From: DBFJGL01 sp048394785
GTDB taxonomy: Bacteria > Bacillota > Clostridia > Christensenellales > CAG-917
Direction: 5' to 3'
Length of the DNA stretch: 38,873 nucleotides
NCBI GenBank assembly: GCA_048394785.1
Contig: DBFJGL010000013.1
Span: 1-38,873 of the forward strand
The position numbers and the translations under genes were made by a program. A model generated the notes under the pieces. That model was given only the letters and a program-made list of their open reading frames with translations, was not told the origin of the DNA and ran no database searches. Every line of letters begins with the position of its first letter. Position 1 is the stretch's first letter. This document shows, piece after piece, positions 23,633-31,680 of this stretch.

Positions 23633-24731
23633 GGGGTACGTCGACGATAAGCTTAATACCGAAAATGCGTCGGAAGGCGTTTTGTCCGATATTGCCGTTG
23701 GCGGCATATCCGAGAATAACGGTGATTTTTCCGACCGTTTGAAAACACAAGCCGAAAGCGAGAATGTTTCGTCGGCGGACGGCGCGAAGCTTTACGACGG
23801 TTTGGAGGTTGTTGAGGAGACGAGCGCGGTGCTGAACGCAGGCGGCGGAAAGGAAGACGGCGACGGCAAAAATCCGGACGAAGCTTCGCCCGAAAGACCT
23901 GTCGGCGCGCGTTATGCAACCCCCGACGAGCTTACTCACGAGAGTATATTCGGCTATCGTCCGGTGGTAATTTATCGGTTGAGCGAATTCGAAGGTCCGC
24001 TTGATATGCTGCTTTCGCTTATCAAGGAAGCAAGGATAAATATAGAGGATATATTCGTGTCGGACGTGACGAGCCAATATGTCGAAATAATCAAGAATAC
24101 TCCTAAAGAGGAGCTCGATTTCGAATATGCGGGAGAGTTCATTACGCTTGCCGCGGAGCTTGTTTATCTGAAATCGCTCAGGACGCTTCCCAAGGACGAG
24201 GACGATACCGAACTCGACGAGGTTGACATCGAGCAGGGTGCGCTTATCAATAAAATTAAAGAATACGCGCTGATGAAAGAGCAGAGCGAAAAACTGCGCA
24301 AACTCGAAACAATCAACAGATTTTCGCGCGAGCCCGTTTATACGGAAAAAGATTACAGAGTGTGTCTGACCAACTTTTCTTTGCCCAAGCTTGTCGATGC
24401 GTTTGCGCGGGTGCTTGCCAACTACGACCGTCAGGAGCTTGCGGCAATACCTAAAAAAGTCGTCAGAGAGAGATTTTCGGTGCAGGAGCAGATGGAAAAA
24501 CTCAGAGTTCTGCTCGCCGAGGTGAAAAGAATGCTGTTTACCGACCTTTTTGAGGACGATTATGACAAGAGCGACGTTATAACGACTTTTCTTGCCGTGC
24601 TCGAACTTATGAAATACGGCAAACTCACCGCCGAGCAGGACGCGACTTTCGGCGATATTTACGTCAACGCCACCGAGGATACCGCGTCAGGTCCCGTGCA
24701 TTTCGAGGAAAACGAAGATGGAGAATATTAA
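23625..24731 (+). CDS. scpA: Segregation and condensation protein A with N-terminal extension
   Basis: ScpA is the kleisin subunit that, with ScpB and Smc, condenses and separates chromosomes. The ScpA domain proper starts near residue 115 (IYRLSEFEGPLDMLLSLIKEARINIEDI) and runs to the C-terminal winged helix. It includes FITLAAELVYLKSLRTLP, and the C-terminal part has ITTFLAVLELMKYGKLTAEQDATFGDI. The protein is 368 residues, whereas ScpA is usually about 250. The first 114 residues are acidic, low in hydrophobics and probably disordered. There is no Met between residue 1 and the domain. An internal GTG near residue 68 with GAGGAG upstream is a possible alternative start. Overlaps with lysA and scpB indicate tight operon coupling. 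Confidence 0.92.
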   Translation: MTEGYVDDKLNTENASEGVLSDIAVGGISENNGDFSDRLKTQAESENVSSADGAKLYDGLEVVEETSAVLNAGGGKEDGDGKNPDEASPERPVGARYATPDELTHESIFGYRPVVIYRLSEFEGPLDMLLSLIKEARINIEDIFVSDVTSQYVEIIKNTPKEELDFEYAGEFITLAAELVYLKSLRTLPKDEDDTELDEVDIEQGALINKIKEYALMKEQSEKLRKLETINRFSREPVYTEKDYRVCLTNFSLPKLVDAFARVLANYDRQELAAIPKKVVRERFSVQEQMEKLRVLLAEVKRMLFTDLFEDDYDKSDVITTFLAVLELMKYGKLTAEQDATFGDIYVNATEDTASGPVHFEENEDGEY

Positions 24732-25455
24732 AAACGTAATAGAAGCAATTATTTTTTCGTCGGGTTCGCCCATCGAAAAGAAAGAACTCACGGAAAAATT
24801 GCCCGAACTCACCACGCAAAAACTCAATTCGATAGTCAAGGAGTTGCAGAAAAAATACAGCGACGAGAGCGGAGTTTTGCTTATAGAGTTCAACGGAAAA
24901 TTGCAGTTTACGTCTAATCCCCGTTACGGCGAAACCGTTGCCGACGTGCTTACGCCTCTGAAAGAAAAGGAACTCAGCAGGACTTTGCTCGAAGTGTTGT
25001 CTACCATTGCCTATAAACAGCCGGTGACAAGGTTGGAGATTGACGATATGCGTTCGGGCACTGGCTCGGAGTACGCGATTTCCGCGCTGTTGAAGGCTGG
25101 GCTCGTGCAGGCGGTTGGAAGGAAGGACACCGTCGGAAGACCTATGCTTTACGGCACAACCGACGAGTTTTTGAAAAAGTTTCAGTTGGAGAGTTTGGAC
25201 GGGTTGCCCGACCACAGCGAAGTGCTTGAAAAAATACAGCTTATCTATGCGCCTATGCAGGAGACGCTGTTCAGAGAGCGCACAATAGAAGACGAAGGGG
25301 ACGGCGAGCGCGACGACGTGCAGATTGCTGAGGAAGCGGCGGCGGACGTTATTGAGCAATCGACGGAAGCGATTGACGAGGCGATGGACGATATGGACGA
25401 CGAAATCCCGGAGTTTTTGCAGGGCGAAGAAATTTCCGTCATCACGGGCGACTGA
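24718..25455 (+). CDS. scpB: Segregation and condensation protein B
   Basis: ScpB is the winged-helix partner of ScpA in the Smc complex. The N-terminus ENIKNVIEAIIFSSGSPIEKKEL is the family opening. The core LSTIAYKQPVTRLEIDDMRSGTGSEYAISALLKAGLVQAVGRKDTVGRPMLYGTTDEFLKKF matches the second winged helix. The 245 residues include an acidic C-terminal tail from about residue 185 that is longer than in many homologues. The start overlaps the scpA end by 14 bases. A strong terminator 110 bases downstream closes the lysA-scpA-scpB unit. Confidence 0.94.
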   Translation: MENIKNVIEAIIFSSGSPIEKKELTEKLPELTTQKLNSIVKELQKKYSDESGVLLIEFNGKLQFTSNPRYGETVADVLTPLKEKELSRTLLEVLSTIAYKQPVTRLEIDDMRSGTGSEYAISALLKAGLVQAVGRKDTVGRPMLYGTTDEFLKKFQLESLDGLPDHSEVLEKIQLIYAPMQETLFRERTIEDEGDGERDDVQIAEEAAADVIEQSTEAIDEAMDDMDDEIPEFLQGEEISVITGD

Positions 25456-25566
25456 TAATGCATTGCCGTTATCGATACGGTATTGAGAGGCTGTCTCAAT
25501 CAGCTGTTGTCTATTCGTTTGTACGGTTATAAACGATATTGCATATTGTAGCGATAAAAAAGTATA

Positions 25567-25602
25567 AAATCCCGACGCAAAATTGTTTGCGTCGGGATTT
25601 TT
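25567..25602 (+). terminator. Rho-independent terminator after lysA-scpAB
   Basis: A perfect 15-bp stem (AAATCCCGACGCAAA / TTTGCGTCGGGATTT) with a four-base loop ends in a run of T residues. It is the longest perfect terminator stem in the window. Confidence 0.9.
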
Positions 25603-25645
25603 TCGGATTTTGCATAAATGGGCGCATAATGCTTAACCTTACGGT

Positions 25646-26149
25646 ATGGAGTATCTATATGCGTTGATAGCGGTGGAAATTGCGGGTATACTCGCATTGC
25701 TGCCTTTTAAGGTCAAAGTAAAATTTTCGCTTTGCGCAGACAGAAAATTCAGCGTATTTACGGCTCGGGTTGCGGGAGTAAGAGCCGTGCACGTCAAGGT
25801 AGAGCTTGCAGACGGCGCGTTCAAAACCGAGATAAACGGCAAGAGGCGTAAAACCTCGGAAAAGAGAGCGAAGTTTTCATTGGATAAAGCCGACAGGGCA
25901 TTGAAGTATTTGGCGGATATGCGTGCGCTTATCGCGTTGCATACGCTGTTGTATATAGGCGGTGAAAATGCGATGACGGCGGCTGTAGCGACGGGATTTT
26001 TGAACATAATTCTGCATTGTTTTGGGGTTGCGGAAGGCAAGACGTATTGCGATTTTGGCAGCGACCGCCTCGATATAAGCGTTTCCGGCGCAGTGAAAAT
26101 CAGCGTTAAGGACGCGGTTGTTCTGTATTTGGCAATGACGTCGAAATGA
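25646..26149 (+). CDS. DUF2953-like protein (YtfI type)
   Basis: This 167-residue protein has one N-terminal hydrophobic helix (about residues 3-20). After it come a beta-rich stretch (KVKVKFSLCADRKFSVFTARVAGV) and a helical C-terminal part with TAAVATGFLNIIL. In Firmicutes, DUF2953 proteins of this size and layout are encoded directly before ytfJ; this one also precedes a ytfJ gene, which carries most of the weight of the call. The function of the family is not well defined, but it is linked to sporulation. No good ribosome binding site precedes the ATG at 25646. Confidence 0.6.
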   Translation: MEYLYALIAVEIAGILALLPFKVKVKFSLCADRKFSVFTARVAGVRAVHVKVELADGAFKTEINGKRRKTSEKRAKFSLDKADRALKYLADMRALIALHTLLYIGGENAMTAAVATGFLNIILHCFGVAEGKTYCDFGSDRLDISVSGAVKISVKDAVVLYLAMTSK

Positions 26150-26307
26150 ATTAAATATGTTTTATAGTTTTGCGACGTTTTGTATGCTTTTACAATAAAT
26201 CGACGCTTAAAACGAATGAATTATTGCAATATAAAGTCGGATTTATTGCAATTTCGTAAATAAAAAGGCAAAAACGTACAAACTAACTTAGCCTGACGGA
26301 GGTATGT

Positions 26308-26655
26308 ATGCAGAATATGGAAGAAATTATCAGAACCGCCGTTAAAAATATACGCGACGGAATAGACGTAGACGAGATTGTGGGCAAGCCCATTGTAAAC
26401 GGCGACGGTACGCTTATTTTGCCCGTATCGAGAATAAGTTTCGGTTTTGTGAGCGGAGGGGGCGACGGAGAGAAAAAGGATACAAACGCGGCGACAGGCA
26501 TAGGCGTTGCCGGCGGTATTACCGTTGCGCCCGTAGGTTTTTTGGTGTGCGGACGTGACAAGAAATTTATTACCGTGGACAAAAACGACGGCTCGAACAA
26601 GTGGATGGAACTTGCGCGCGCAACTCTGAACGCTATGAAGAAAGATGAAGATTGA
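26308..26655 (+). CDS. ytfJ: GerW/YtfJ-family sporulation protein
   Basis: YtfJ (GerW) is a forespore-made protein that in Bacillus is needed for normal lysozyme resistance and germination of spores. The product of 115 residues has the family core VGKPIVNGDGTLILPVSRISFGFVSGGG, followed by a glycine-rich GIGVAGGITVAPVGFLV. The N-terminal region (MEEIIRTAVKNIRDGIDVDEI) is also typical. The ATG at 26308 has GGAGG five bases upstream; an ATG four bases earlier is out of frame. It stands alone with 150-210 bases on both sides, in which I see no gene. Its presence, with SpoIVB and YlbJ, argues for endospore formation. Confidence 0.92.
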   Translation: MQNMEEIIRTAVKNIRDGIDVDEIVGKPIVNGDGTLILPVSRISFGFVSGGGDGEKKDTNAATGIGVAGGITVAPVGFLVCGRDKKFITVDKNDGSNKWMELARATLNAMKKDED

Positions 26656-26869
26656 CGGCAACATATAAAAAATACTACCGGTCTGTAAATGCTGTTTGAA
26701 CCGATAGAAGTTGTCAGCTTTTATTATTGAGCGAAAAATCTTAAACAGGGGAATGGCATTTGAATGATACCGGCGAGTGATGTTGCATCGATTATTATGC
26801 CGAAAGAAGTTAAATATGTTATGTTTCGCATATGAGAACGGTAAGCAGACAAAATCGACAAAGGACTGA

Positions 26870-27931
26870 ATGATTATGAAAAACAATACGGAGAAAAGAT
26901 ATAAAACGTGGTGCAGGCTGCGCATTTTTTTGGTGATTTCGATTATGATTGCGGCAACGCTGTTGGGCGTGATTATGAGCGATTATTCCGCAAACAATGC
27001 TAAAAGTACTCTCAAAAACCGTATAAATGATAACAGTGAGCCAAATATTCGGCTGATGAGCAGTGCTAATTCGTGCGGAGCGGTCGTAATCGAGCAGACT
27101 TCGCGCAGAGTGCTCAAAGACGAAAATATGCACCTGAAACGCTATCCTGCAAGCACCACTAAAGTGCTTACCGCGCTGACAGTACTAAACCGCGTCGATA
27201 TGGACGAAACGGTTGCTGTGCCCAAAGAGGCGGTGGGCGTCGAGGGTTCGTCGATATATCTGAGAGAGGGGGAAATATTGACGGTGGGAGATTTGCTTTA
27301 CGGGTTGATGTTGAGAAGCGGCAACGACGCGGCGTGCGCGCTCGCACTCTACGTCGGCGGAAGCATAGAGGCGTTTGCGGATATGATGAACGAGGAGGCG
27401 AGGGTCGCAGGGGCTCAAAATTCGCATTTCGTAAACCCGCACGGGCTTCACGACGACAATCATTATTCGACGGCGTACGACCTTGCCGTGATATGCGCAA
27501 AGGCATATGAAAATGCAGATTTCAGAAAGATCGTTTCCGCAAAAACAGTTAAAATCGCAGGTGAGAACGGCGGAAGATATATCGGCAACAAGAATAAACT
27601 GCTAAATTTGTACGAGGGCGCAAACGGAGTAAAAACGGGGTTCACCAAAAAAAGCGGAAGATGTCTTGTCGGCGGTGCAAAGCGTGACGGAATGCAGTTG
27701 ATTACGGTTGTGCTCAACTGTCCCGATATGTGGAACGAGACGGTTAGATTGCTTGATTTCGGCTTTGACAACTTTCATATGTATCCCATTGAAACAGGTG
27801 TATCTCCGACGGACGCGCAGACCGTCATCAATGTCAAAACCGAGTTTAACCACAGAGGAGAACTTACGCCGAGGTATTATCCCGTCCGCCGCAACGGCAG
27901 CGAAATTGCAATAGCGGATTATAAGGCATAA
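26870..27931 (+). CDS. D-alanyl-D-alanine carboxypeptidase (second copy, DacB-like)
   Basis: This is a second low-molecular-weight penicillin-binding protein, anchored by an N-terminal hydrophobic helix at about residues 18-37. Active-site motifs are STTK (S95-K98), SGN (S150-N152) and KTG (K255-G257). At 353 residues it has only a short region after the transpeptidase-like domain. In Bacillus, dacB lies between scpAB and rluB and acts on spore cortex; the position here, between scpAB/ytfJ and rluB, suggests the same role. The ATG at 26870 and one at 26876 are both possible; AAAGGA lies just upstream and fits 26876 slightly better. A repeat element begins six bases after the stop. Confidence 0.88.
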   Translation: MIMKNNTEKRYKTWCRLRIFLVISIMIAATLLGVIMSDYSANNAKSTLKNRINDNSEPNIRLMSSANSCGAVVIEQTSRRVLKDENMHLKRYPASTTKVLTALTVLNRVDMDETVAVPKEAVGVEGSSIYLREGEILTVGDLLYGLMLRSGNDAACALALYVGGSIEAFADMMNEEARVAGAQNSHFVNPHGLHDDNHYSTAYDLAVICAKAYENADFRKIVSAKTVKIAGENGGRYIGNKNKLLNLYEGANGVKTGFTKKSGRCLVGGAKRDGMQLITVVLNCPDMWNETVRLLDFGFDNFHMYPIETGVSPTDAQTVINVKTEFNHRGELTPRYYPVRRNGSEIAIADYKA

Positions 27932-28030
27932 CAGCATAATCGCACGCGGTTTTGTCGTGTATAAGTTACCGTCGCTTATTTAGGGGATTGCTTCGTCGTT
28001 TTCGCAAGCTCAAACTTCTCGCAATGACAC

Positions 28031-28155
28031 GCTCGAAAATTGTTACGCTCGCATTATTGTGACGATTGTCACAATGTAACTCGCTCCTGAAATTTTCTCG
28101 CTTTCCGCGCGCGTTATGTTGCGCGCTTTGCGCTTCACGCTTAATCGCACGCGGG
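28031..28155 (+). repeat. Family B repeat element, copy 2
   Basis: It matches copy 1 (1995-2120) closely. The 8-bp hairpin stem ATTGTGAC/GTCACAAT (28056-28075) is identical, but the loop is GATT. The distal inverted repeat is CCGCGCGCG ... CGCACGCGG. It directly follows the CGCAATGACA end of a family A copy, as copy 1 does. Confidence 0.75.
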
Positions 28156-28308
28156 GTCAGTGTATGTGGTTTGCGTTCCTATTTAGGGGATTGCTTCGTC
28201 GTTTTCGCAAGCTTAAACTTCTCGCAATGACATAATTAATGTTTAGTAAGAGGATAAATCGAGCCGCAATGATACGGGGTGCGTCGACTGTTTGGGGGAT
28301 TGCCGCGC

Positions 28309-28432
28309 GCTCGAAAATTGTTACGCTCATATTATTGTGACGGTTGTCACAATTTAACTCGCTCCTGAAATTTTCTCGCCTGCCGCGCGCGTTATGTTGC
28401 GCGCTTTGCGCTTCACGCTTAATCGCACGCGG
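28309..28432 (+). repeat. Family B repeat element, copy 3
   Basis: The hairpin stem is again identical (28334-28353), but the loop is GGTT. The left end interrupts a family A copy right after GGGGATTGCCGCGC, so the expected CGCAATGACA end of that copy is missing. This looks like insertion into, or recombination within, a family A element. Confidence 0.75.
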
Positions 28433-28824
28433 TATTGTCGTGTATAAGTTATCGCCGCCTGTTTAGGGGATTGCTTCGTCACTCTTTCATCGTTCCTCGC
28501 AATGACAGAGATTATATGCTTTTTAGTCGGATAAATTAAAACGCAATTCATTAAAACGCAATTCGGATAAAACAAAGTACTATGCCGTAGCTTTCCCACG
28601 TGTCACTGCGAGGAGCAACGGGGTTGCGACGCGGCAGTCCCCTAAATAGAAACGTACACCCCATTAACGGCAATCCCATAAATAAGCGATATTAACTTAC
28701 ACGGTAACTCGCGTGTCACTGCGAGCGAAGCGCGGCAGTCCCCTAAACAGAAACGCAAACCCTATTGGTTTAACAATCCGCGCAATGACACGCGGCATTC
28801 ATTGAGTTTTGCTTTCATAATTAT

Positions 28825-28853
28825 TTGCTATATATTAAAAATTAAGTTATAAT
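28825..28853 (+). promoter_or_regulatory. Probable promoter for rluB-surE operon
   Basis: TTGCTA (28825-28830) and a perfect TATAAT (28848-28853) are 17 bases apart, in an AT-rich stretch just past the repeat cluster. Transcription would start at about 28860, leaving a very short leader that barely includes the AAGGAG ribosome binding site. Confidence 0.55.
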
Positions 28854-28870
28854 TGCCGTAAGGAGCACTT

Positions 28871-29575
28871 ATGAGACTTAACAAATACATTGCCGAGTGC
28901 GGCGTATGCTCGCGCAGAAAGGCGGACGAACTTATAAAGAGCGGCAGGGTGAGCGTGAACAGAAAGGTTTTAACCGCGCTCAATACCGTGATAGACGAGG
29001 ATAACGATACCGTTTTTGTGGACGGAAAAAAGATTGTAAGAGTATCGCAATACGATTACGTGATGTTTTACAAGCCGAAGGGCTGCGTGACCACGGCGTC
29101 GGACGAGTTCGGAAGAAAGACGGTTTTCGATTATATAGACCGTGAAAGAAGGCTGTTCCCCGTGGGCAGACTCGACTACGACAGCGAGGGGCTTTTGTTG
29201 CTCACCAACGACGGCGATTTGACGTATAAACTCACGCACCCGTCGTCCGAAATCCCTAAAACGTACATAGTTAAAATCGAGGGCGAGATACAGGAGAGCG
29301 ATCTTGCCATACTCCGCAAAGGCGTTACCGTGGACGGCGTTAAATACGGCAGGGCAAAGGTGAAGCTCGTTGGATTGGAGAAAGGATTGAGCCGCTTGGA
29401 AGTGGTGATAACCGAAGGCAAAAACCGCGAAATACGCAAGATGTTCGAGGGCGTGGAAAAGAACGTGGTGTTCTTGAAGCGCGTCGCGATCGGCGATTTG
29501 CGCCTCGGAGGACTGTCGCGCGGCGGTTTCCGCGATTTGAACGATTATGAAGTCGAATATCTGAAAAGATTATGA
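28871..29575 (+). CDS. rluB: RluB/RsuA-family pseudouridine synthase
   Basis: This enzyme makes pseudouridine in rRNA, most likely in 23S helix 92-93 if it is RluB. An S4 RNA-binding domain covers about residues 1-60 (RLNKYIAECGVCSRRKADELIKSGRVSVN). The catalytic Asp is D102 in GRLDYDSEGLLLLTNDG. EGKNREIRKMFE is a further family motif. The length of 234 residues is normal. AAGGAG precedes the ATG. The placement after dacB and before surE mirrors the dacB-rluB part of the Bacillus map, with the repeat cluster inserted between. The stop overlaps the surE start (ATGA). Confidence 0.92.
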   Translation: MRLNKYIAECGVCSRRKADELIKSGRVSVNRKVLTALNTVIDEDNDTVFVDGKKIVRVSQYDYVMFYKPKGCVTTASDEFGRKTVFDYIDRERRLFPVGRLDYDSEGLLLLTNDGDLTYKLTHPSSEIPKTYIVKIEGEIQESDLAILRKGVTVDGVKYGRAKVKLVGLEKGLSRLEVVITEGKNREIRKMFEGVEKNVVFLKRVAIGDLRLGGLSRGGFRDLNDYEVEYLKRL

Positions 29576-30327
29576 GATTGTTGCTTGCAAACGACGACGG
29601 AATATGCGCAAGGGGACTTGCGGTGCTCGGCGAAAAGCTTTCGCGCGAGCACGACGTGTATGTCATTGCTCCCGTGAGGGAGATGTCGGGAGCGTCGCAC
29701 AGCGCGCATTTCGGCGCAGACGTGCGCTATGAAAAGCGGAATATCGAATACGCAAAGGAAAGCTATGCGGTGGACGGAACTCCTGCCGACTGCGTGTTGT
29801 TCGGTCTTAATTACGCGCTTAAAGACAAAGGCATTGACGCCGTCGTATCGGGAATAAACAACGTGCTCAATTCGGGTACGGATATACTTTATTCGGGGAC
29901 TTTCGGCGCGGCGCAGGAAGCCACTTTTTTGGGATATAAAGGAATTGCAGTGTCGCTTGACGCAAAAGAGGGCGACGATTTTTCTTTTACCGCGGATTTT
30001 GCGGCAAAAAATCTGAATAAGCTTTTGAAGTACGCAGACAGCCGCCACACCGTAAACGTAAACGTTCCGCACGACAGCGCAGATAAAATAAGGGGCGTGC
30101 GCGCTACTCCGACAGGTCATAGACCTTTTGAGGAAAACATTATTACGGGAAAGGACGAAGACGGTAATGACGTATACCGCGTTTGCGGACACCCGCTGCC
30201 CAAGCCGGACGTGGATGACGACGCGGCGTTGATTGAGCGCGGATATATCACCGTCACTCCCGTGCCTCTATTTTCAAATGACGGCGCTCTTACGAAAAAA
30301 ATGTCCGAGGAGGAGTTTTTGCTGTGA
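29572..30327 (+). CDS. surE: 5'/3'-nucleotidase SurE
   Basis: SurE dephosphorylates nucleoside 5'- and 3'-monophosphates and may also act on short polyphosphate. Metal ligands D8 and D9 lie in the opening LLLANDDGICARG. The SGASHS motif near residue 41 and the GINNVLNSGTDILYSGTFGAAQEA segment (with the metal-binding Asn and the substrate loop) are conserved. The length of 251 residues is normal. Its ATG overlaps the rluB stop, and its own stop overlaps the GTG start of the next gene, so three genes are translationally chained. Confidence 0.95.
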   Translation: MRLLLANDDGICARGLAVLGEKLSREHDVYVIAPVREMSGASHSAHFGADVRYEKRNIEYAKESYAVDGTPADCVLFGLNYALKDKGIDAVVSGINNVLNSGTDILYSGTFGAAQEATFLGYKGIAVSLDAKEGDDFSFTADFAAKNLNKLLKYADSRHTVNVNVPHDSADKIRGVRATPTGHRPFEENIITGKDEDGNDVYRVCGHPLPKPDVDDDAALIERGYITVTPVPLFSNDGALTKKMSEEEFLL

Positions 30328-31544
30328 GGATAGCGGTTGTGGGCGGAGGAGCGTCGGGCGCAATGTGCGCGATATTGCTCGCAAGAGGGGGCGCGGACGT
30401 TTTTCTGATTGAAAAAAATTCCAAAATAGGCAAAAAAATATATATTACGGGCAAGGGCAGATGCAATCTTACCAACGATTGTTCTCCCGAAGACTACCTC
30501 GACAAAGTCGTGAACGGAGCGAAATTTATGCGTTCGTGCGCCTATGCGTTCACTTCGGCGGATACGATGGCATTTTTCGAAGACGCGGGCGTCGCGCTTG
30601 TCACGGAGCGCGGAAACAGGGTTTTTCCGCTGTCGCAGAAATCGTCGGATATTATAAAGGCATTGGAGCGCGAGCTCAAAAAAAGCGGCGTTGACGTCAA
30701 ACTCGATACCGAGATGAAGTCGGTGTCGGTGGTTGGCGATGGATATGAAATCAAAACGTCGGACGGAGCGTTTTACGCAGATACAGTCGTGGTTGCGACA
30801 GGCGGTTTGTCCTATCCGTCCACCGGCTCGACGGGCGACGGTTATAAGGTAGCGCGTTCCTTCGGAATGGATATAGTGACTCCCGTCCCCGCGCTTTGTC
30901 CGATAATAGTGAAAGAAAACGTGAGCGGATTAAAGGGACTTTCTCTCAAAAACGTATCTCTTACGGCGTACGGAGGCTCAAAAGAGCTGTACGGCGGCTT
31001 CGGGGAAATGATGTTTACGGATAAGGGCATAACGGGACCGCTCGCGCTCGGCGCCTCGAGCTATATCAACCGCGCTCAAAACGTGAATCTGAGCATAGAT
31101 TTGAAGCCCGCGCTCGACGGCGAAACTCTCGATAAGCGTATACTGTCCGATTTTTCGGAGCGAAGCAATCAGGAAATCAAAAACGTGACGCGCGCGCTGT
31201 TGCCGGAAAGGCTCAATTCGTACGTACTTCAAGCAGCAGGAATTCCCGAATACAAAAAGGCTAATTCGGTGACGAGAGAGGAGAGGAAACGCTTTGCGGA
31301 CGTCATCAAAAATCTGAAATTCACCGTGCGTTCGCTCGCGCCTTTTTCCGAGGCGGTGATTACTTCCGGCGGTATAAATCTCAAAGAACTGAAACCCACT
31401 CTCGAAGCGCGCAAAGCGAAAAATCTCTATTTTATCGGAGAGGTGTGCGATATAGACGCGCTTACGGGAGGATATAACTTGCAGGCGGCGTTCTCTACGG
31501 CGGCAAAGGCGGCGCGCGCCATATTGACAAGCATAAACGGATAG
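30324..31544 (+). CDS. HI0933/YhiN-family flavoprotein (NAD(P)/FAD-dependent oxidoreductase)
   Basis: This 406-residue flavoprotein belongs to the HI0933 family, sometimes annotated as aminoacetone oxidase; the true substrate is uncertain. FAD-binding motifs are GGGASG at residues 7-12, then EKNSKIGKKIYITGKGRCNLTN, which is very characteristic. GLSYPSTGSTGDGYKVARSFG and the C-terminal GEVCDIDALTGGYNLQAAFSTA are also family hallmarks. The start is a GTG at 30324 that overlaps the surE stop, with GAGGAGGAG upstream at good spacing. A 136-base gap without visible signals separates it from cmk. Confidence 0.88.
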   Translation: MRIAVVGGGASGAMCAILLARGGADVFLIEKNSKIGKKIYITGKGRCNLTNDCSPEDYLDKVVNGAKFMRSCAYAFTSADTMAFFEDAGVALVTERGNRVFPLSQKSSDIIKALERELKKSGVDVKLDTEMKSVSVVGDGYEIKTSDGAFYADTVVVATGGLSYPSTGSTGDGYKVARSFGMDIVTPVPALCPIIVKENVSGLKGLSLKNVSLTAYGGSKELYGGFGEMMFTDKGITGPLALGASSYINRAQNVNLSIDLKPALDGETLDKRILSDFSERSNQEIKNVTRALLPERLNSYVLQAAGIPEYKKANSVTREERKRFADVIKNLKFTVRSLAPFSEAVITSGGINLKELKPTLEARKAKNLYFIGEVCDIDALTGGYNLQAAFSTAAKAARAILTSING

Positions 31545-31680
31545 GATAAAATTATCAAAATAACAGGCGCGCAGTTAAAACAATGTCGAGCCTGCAAACG
31601 GTTCGGTTGCGAAAGCAAAACGCAAAACGAATTCGGTTGTAAATCTGCAAATAAAACCGCATAGGCGGTTGAGGAGAAAT

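Larger units (their letters stand above)
27937..28795. repeat. Second cluster of interspersed repeats (families A and B)
   Basis: This gene-free stretch holds forward family A copies at 27983-28028, 28196-28232, a truncated one at 28293-28308, and 28466-28508. Inverted copies lie at 28601-28645 and 28713-28746, and a deletion derivative at about 28774-28790. Two full family B elements (28031-28155 and 28309-28432) are set among them. A B-element right end (AATCGCACGCGG) sits alone at 27938-27949, just past the dacB stop. The flank CGTGTATAAGTTAYCG is shared by the copies at 27956 and 28439. As in the first array, forward copies come first and inverted copies last. I see no gene and no terminator for dacB. 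Confidence 0.85.

Noticed and set aside
28354..28599. An 81-codon minus-strand open frame
   Set aside because: It spans family A and B repeats, and its peptide is repeat-derived.
27937..28795. Insertion sequence or integron remnants
   Set aside because: No transposase or integrase fragment is readable in any frame; only short non-coding repeats are present.
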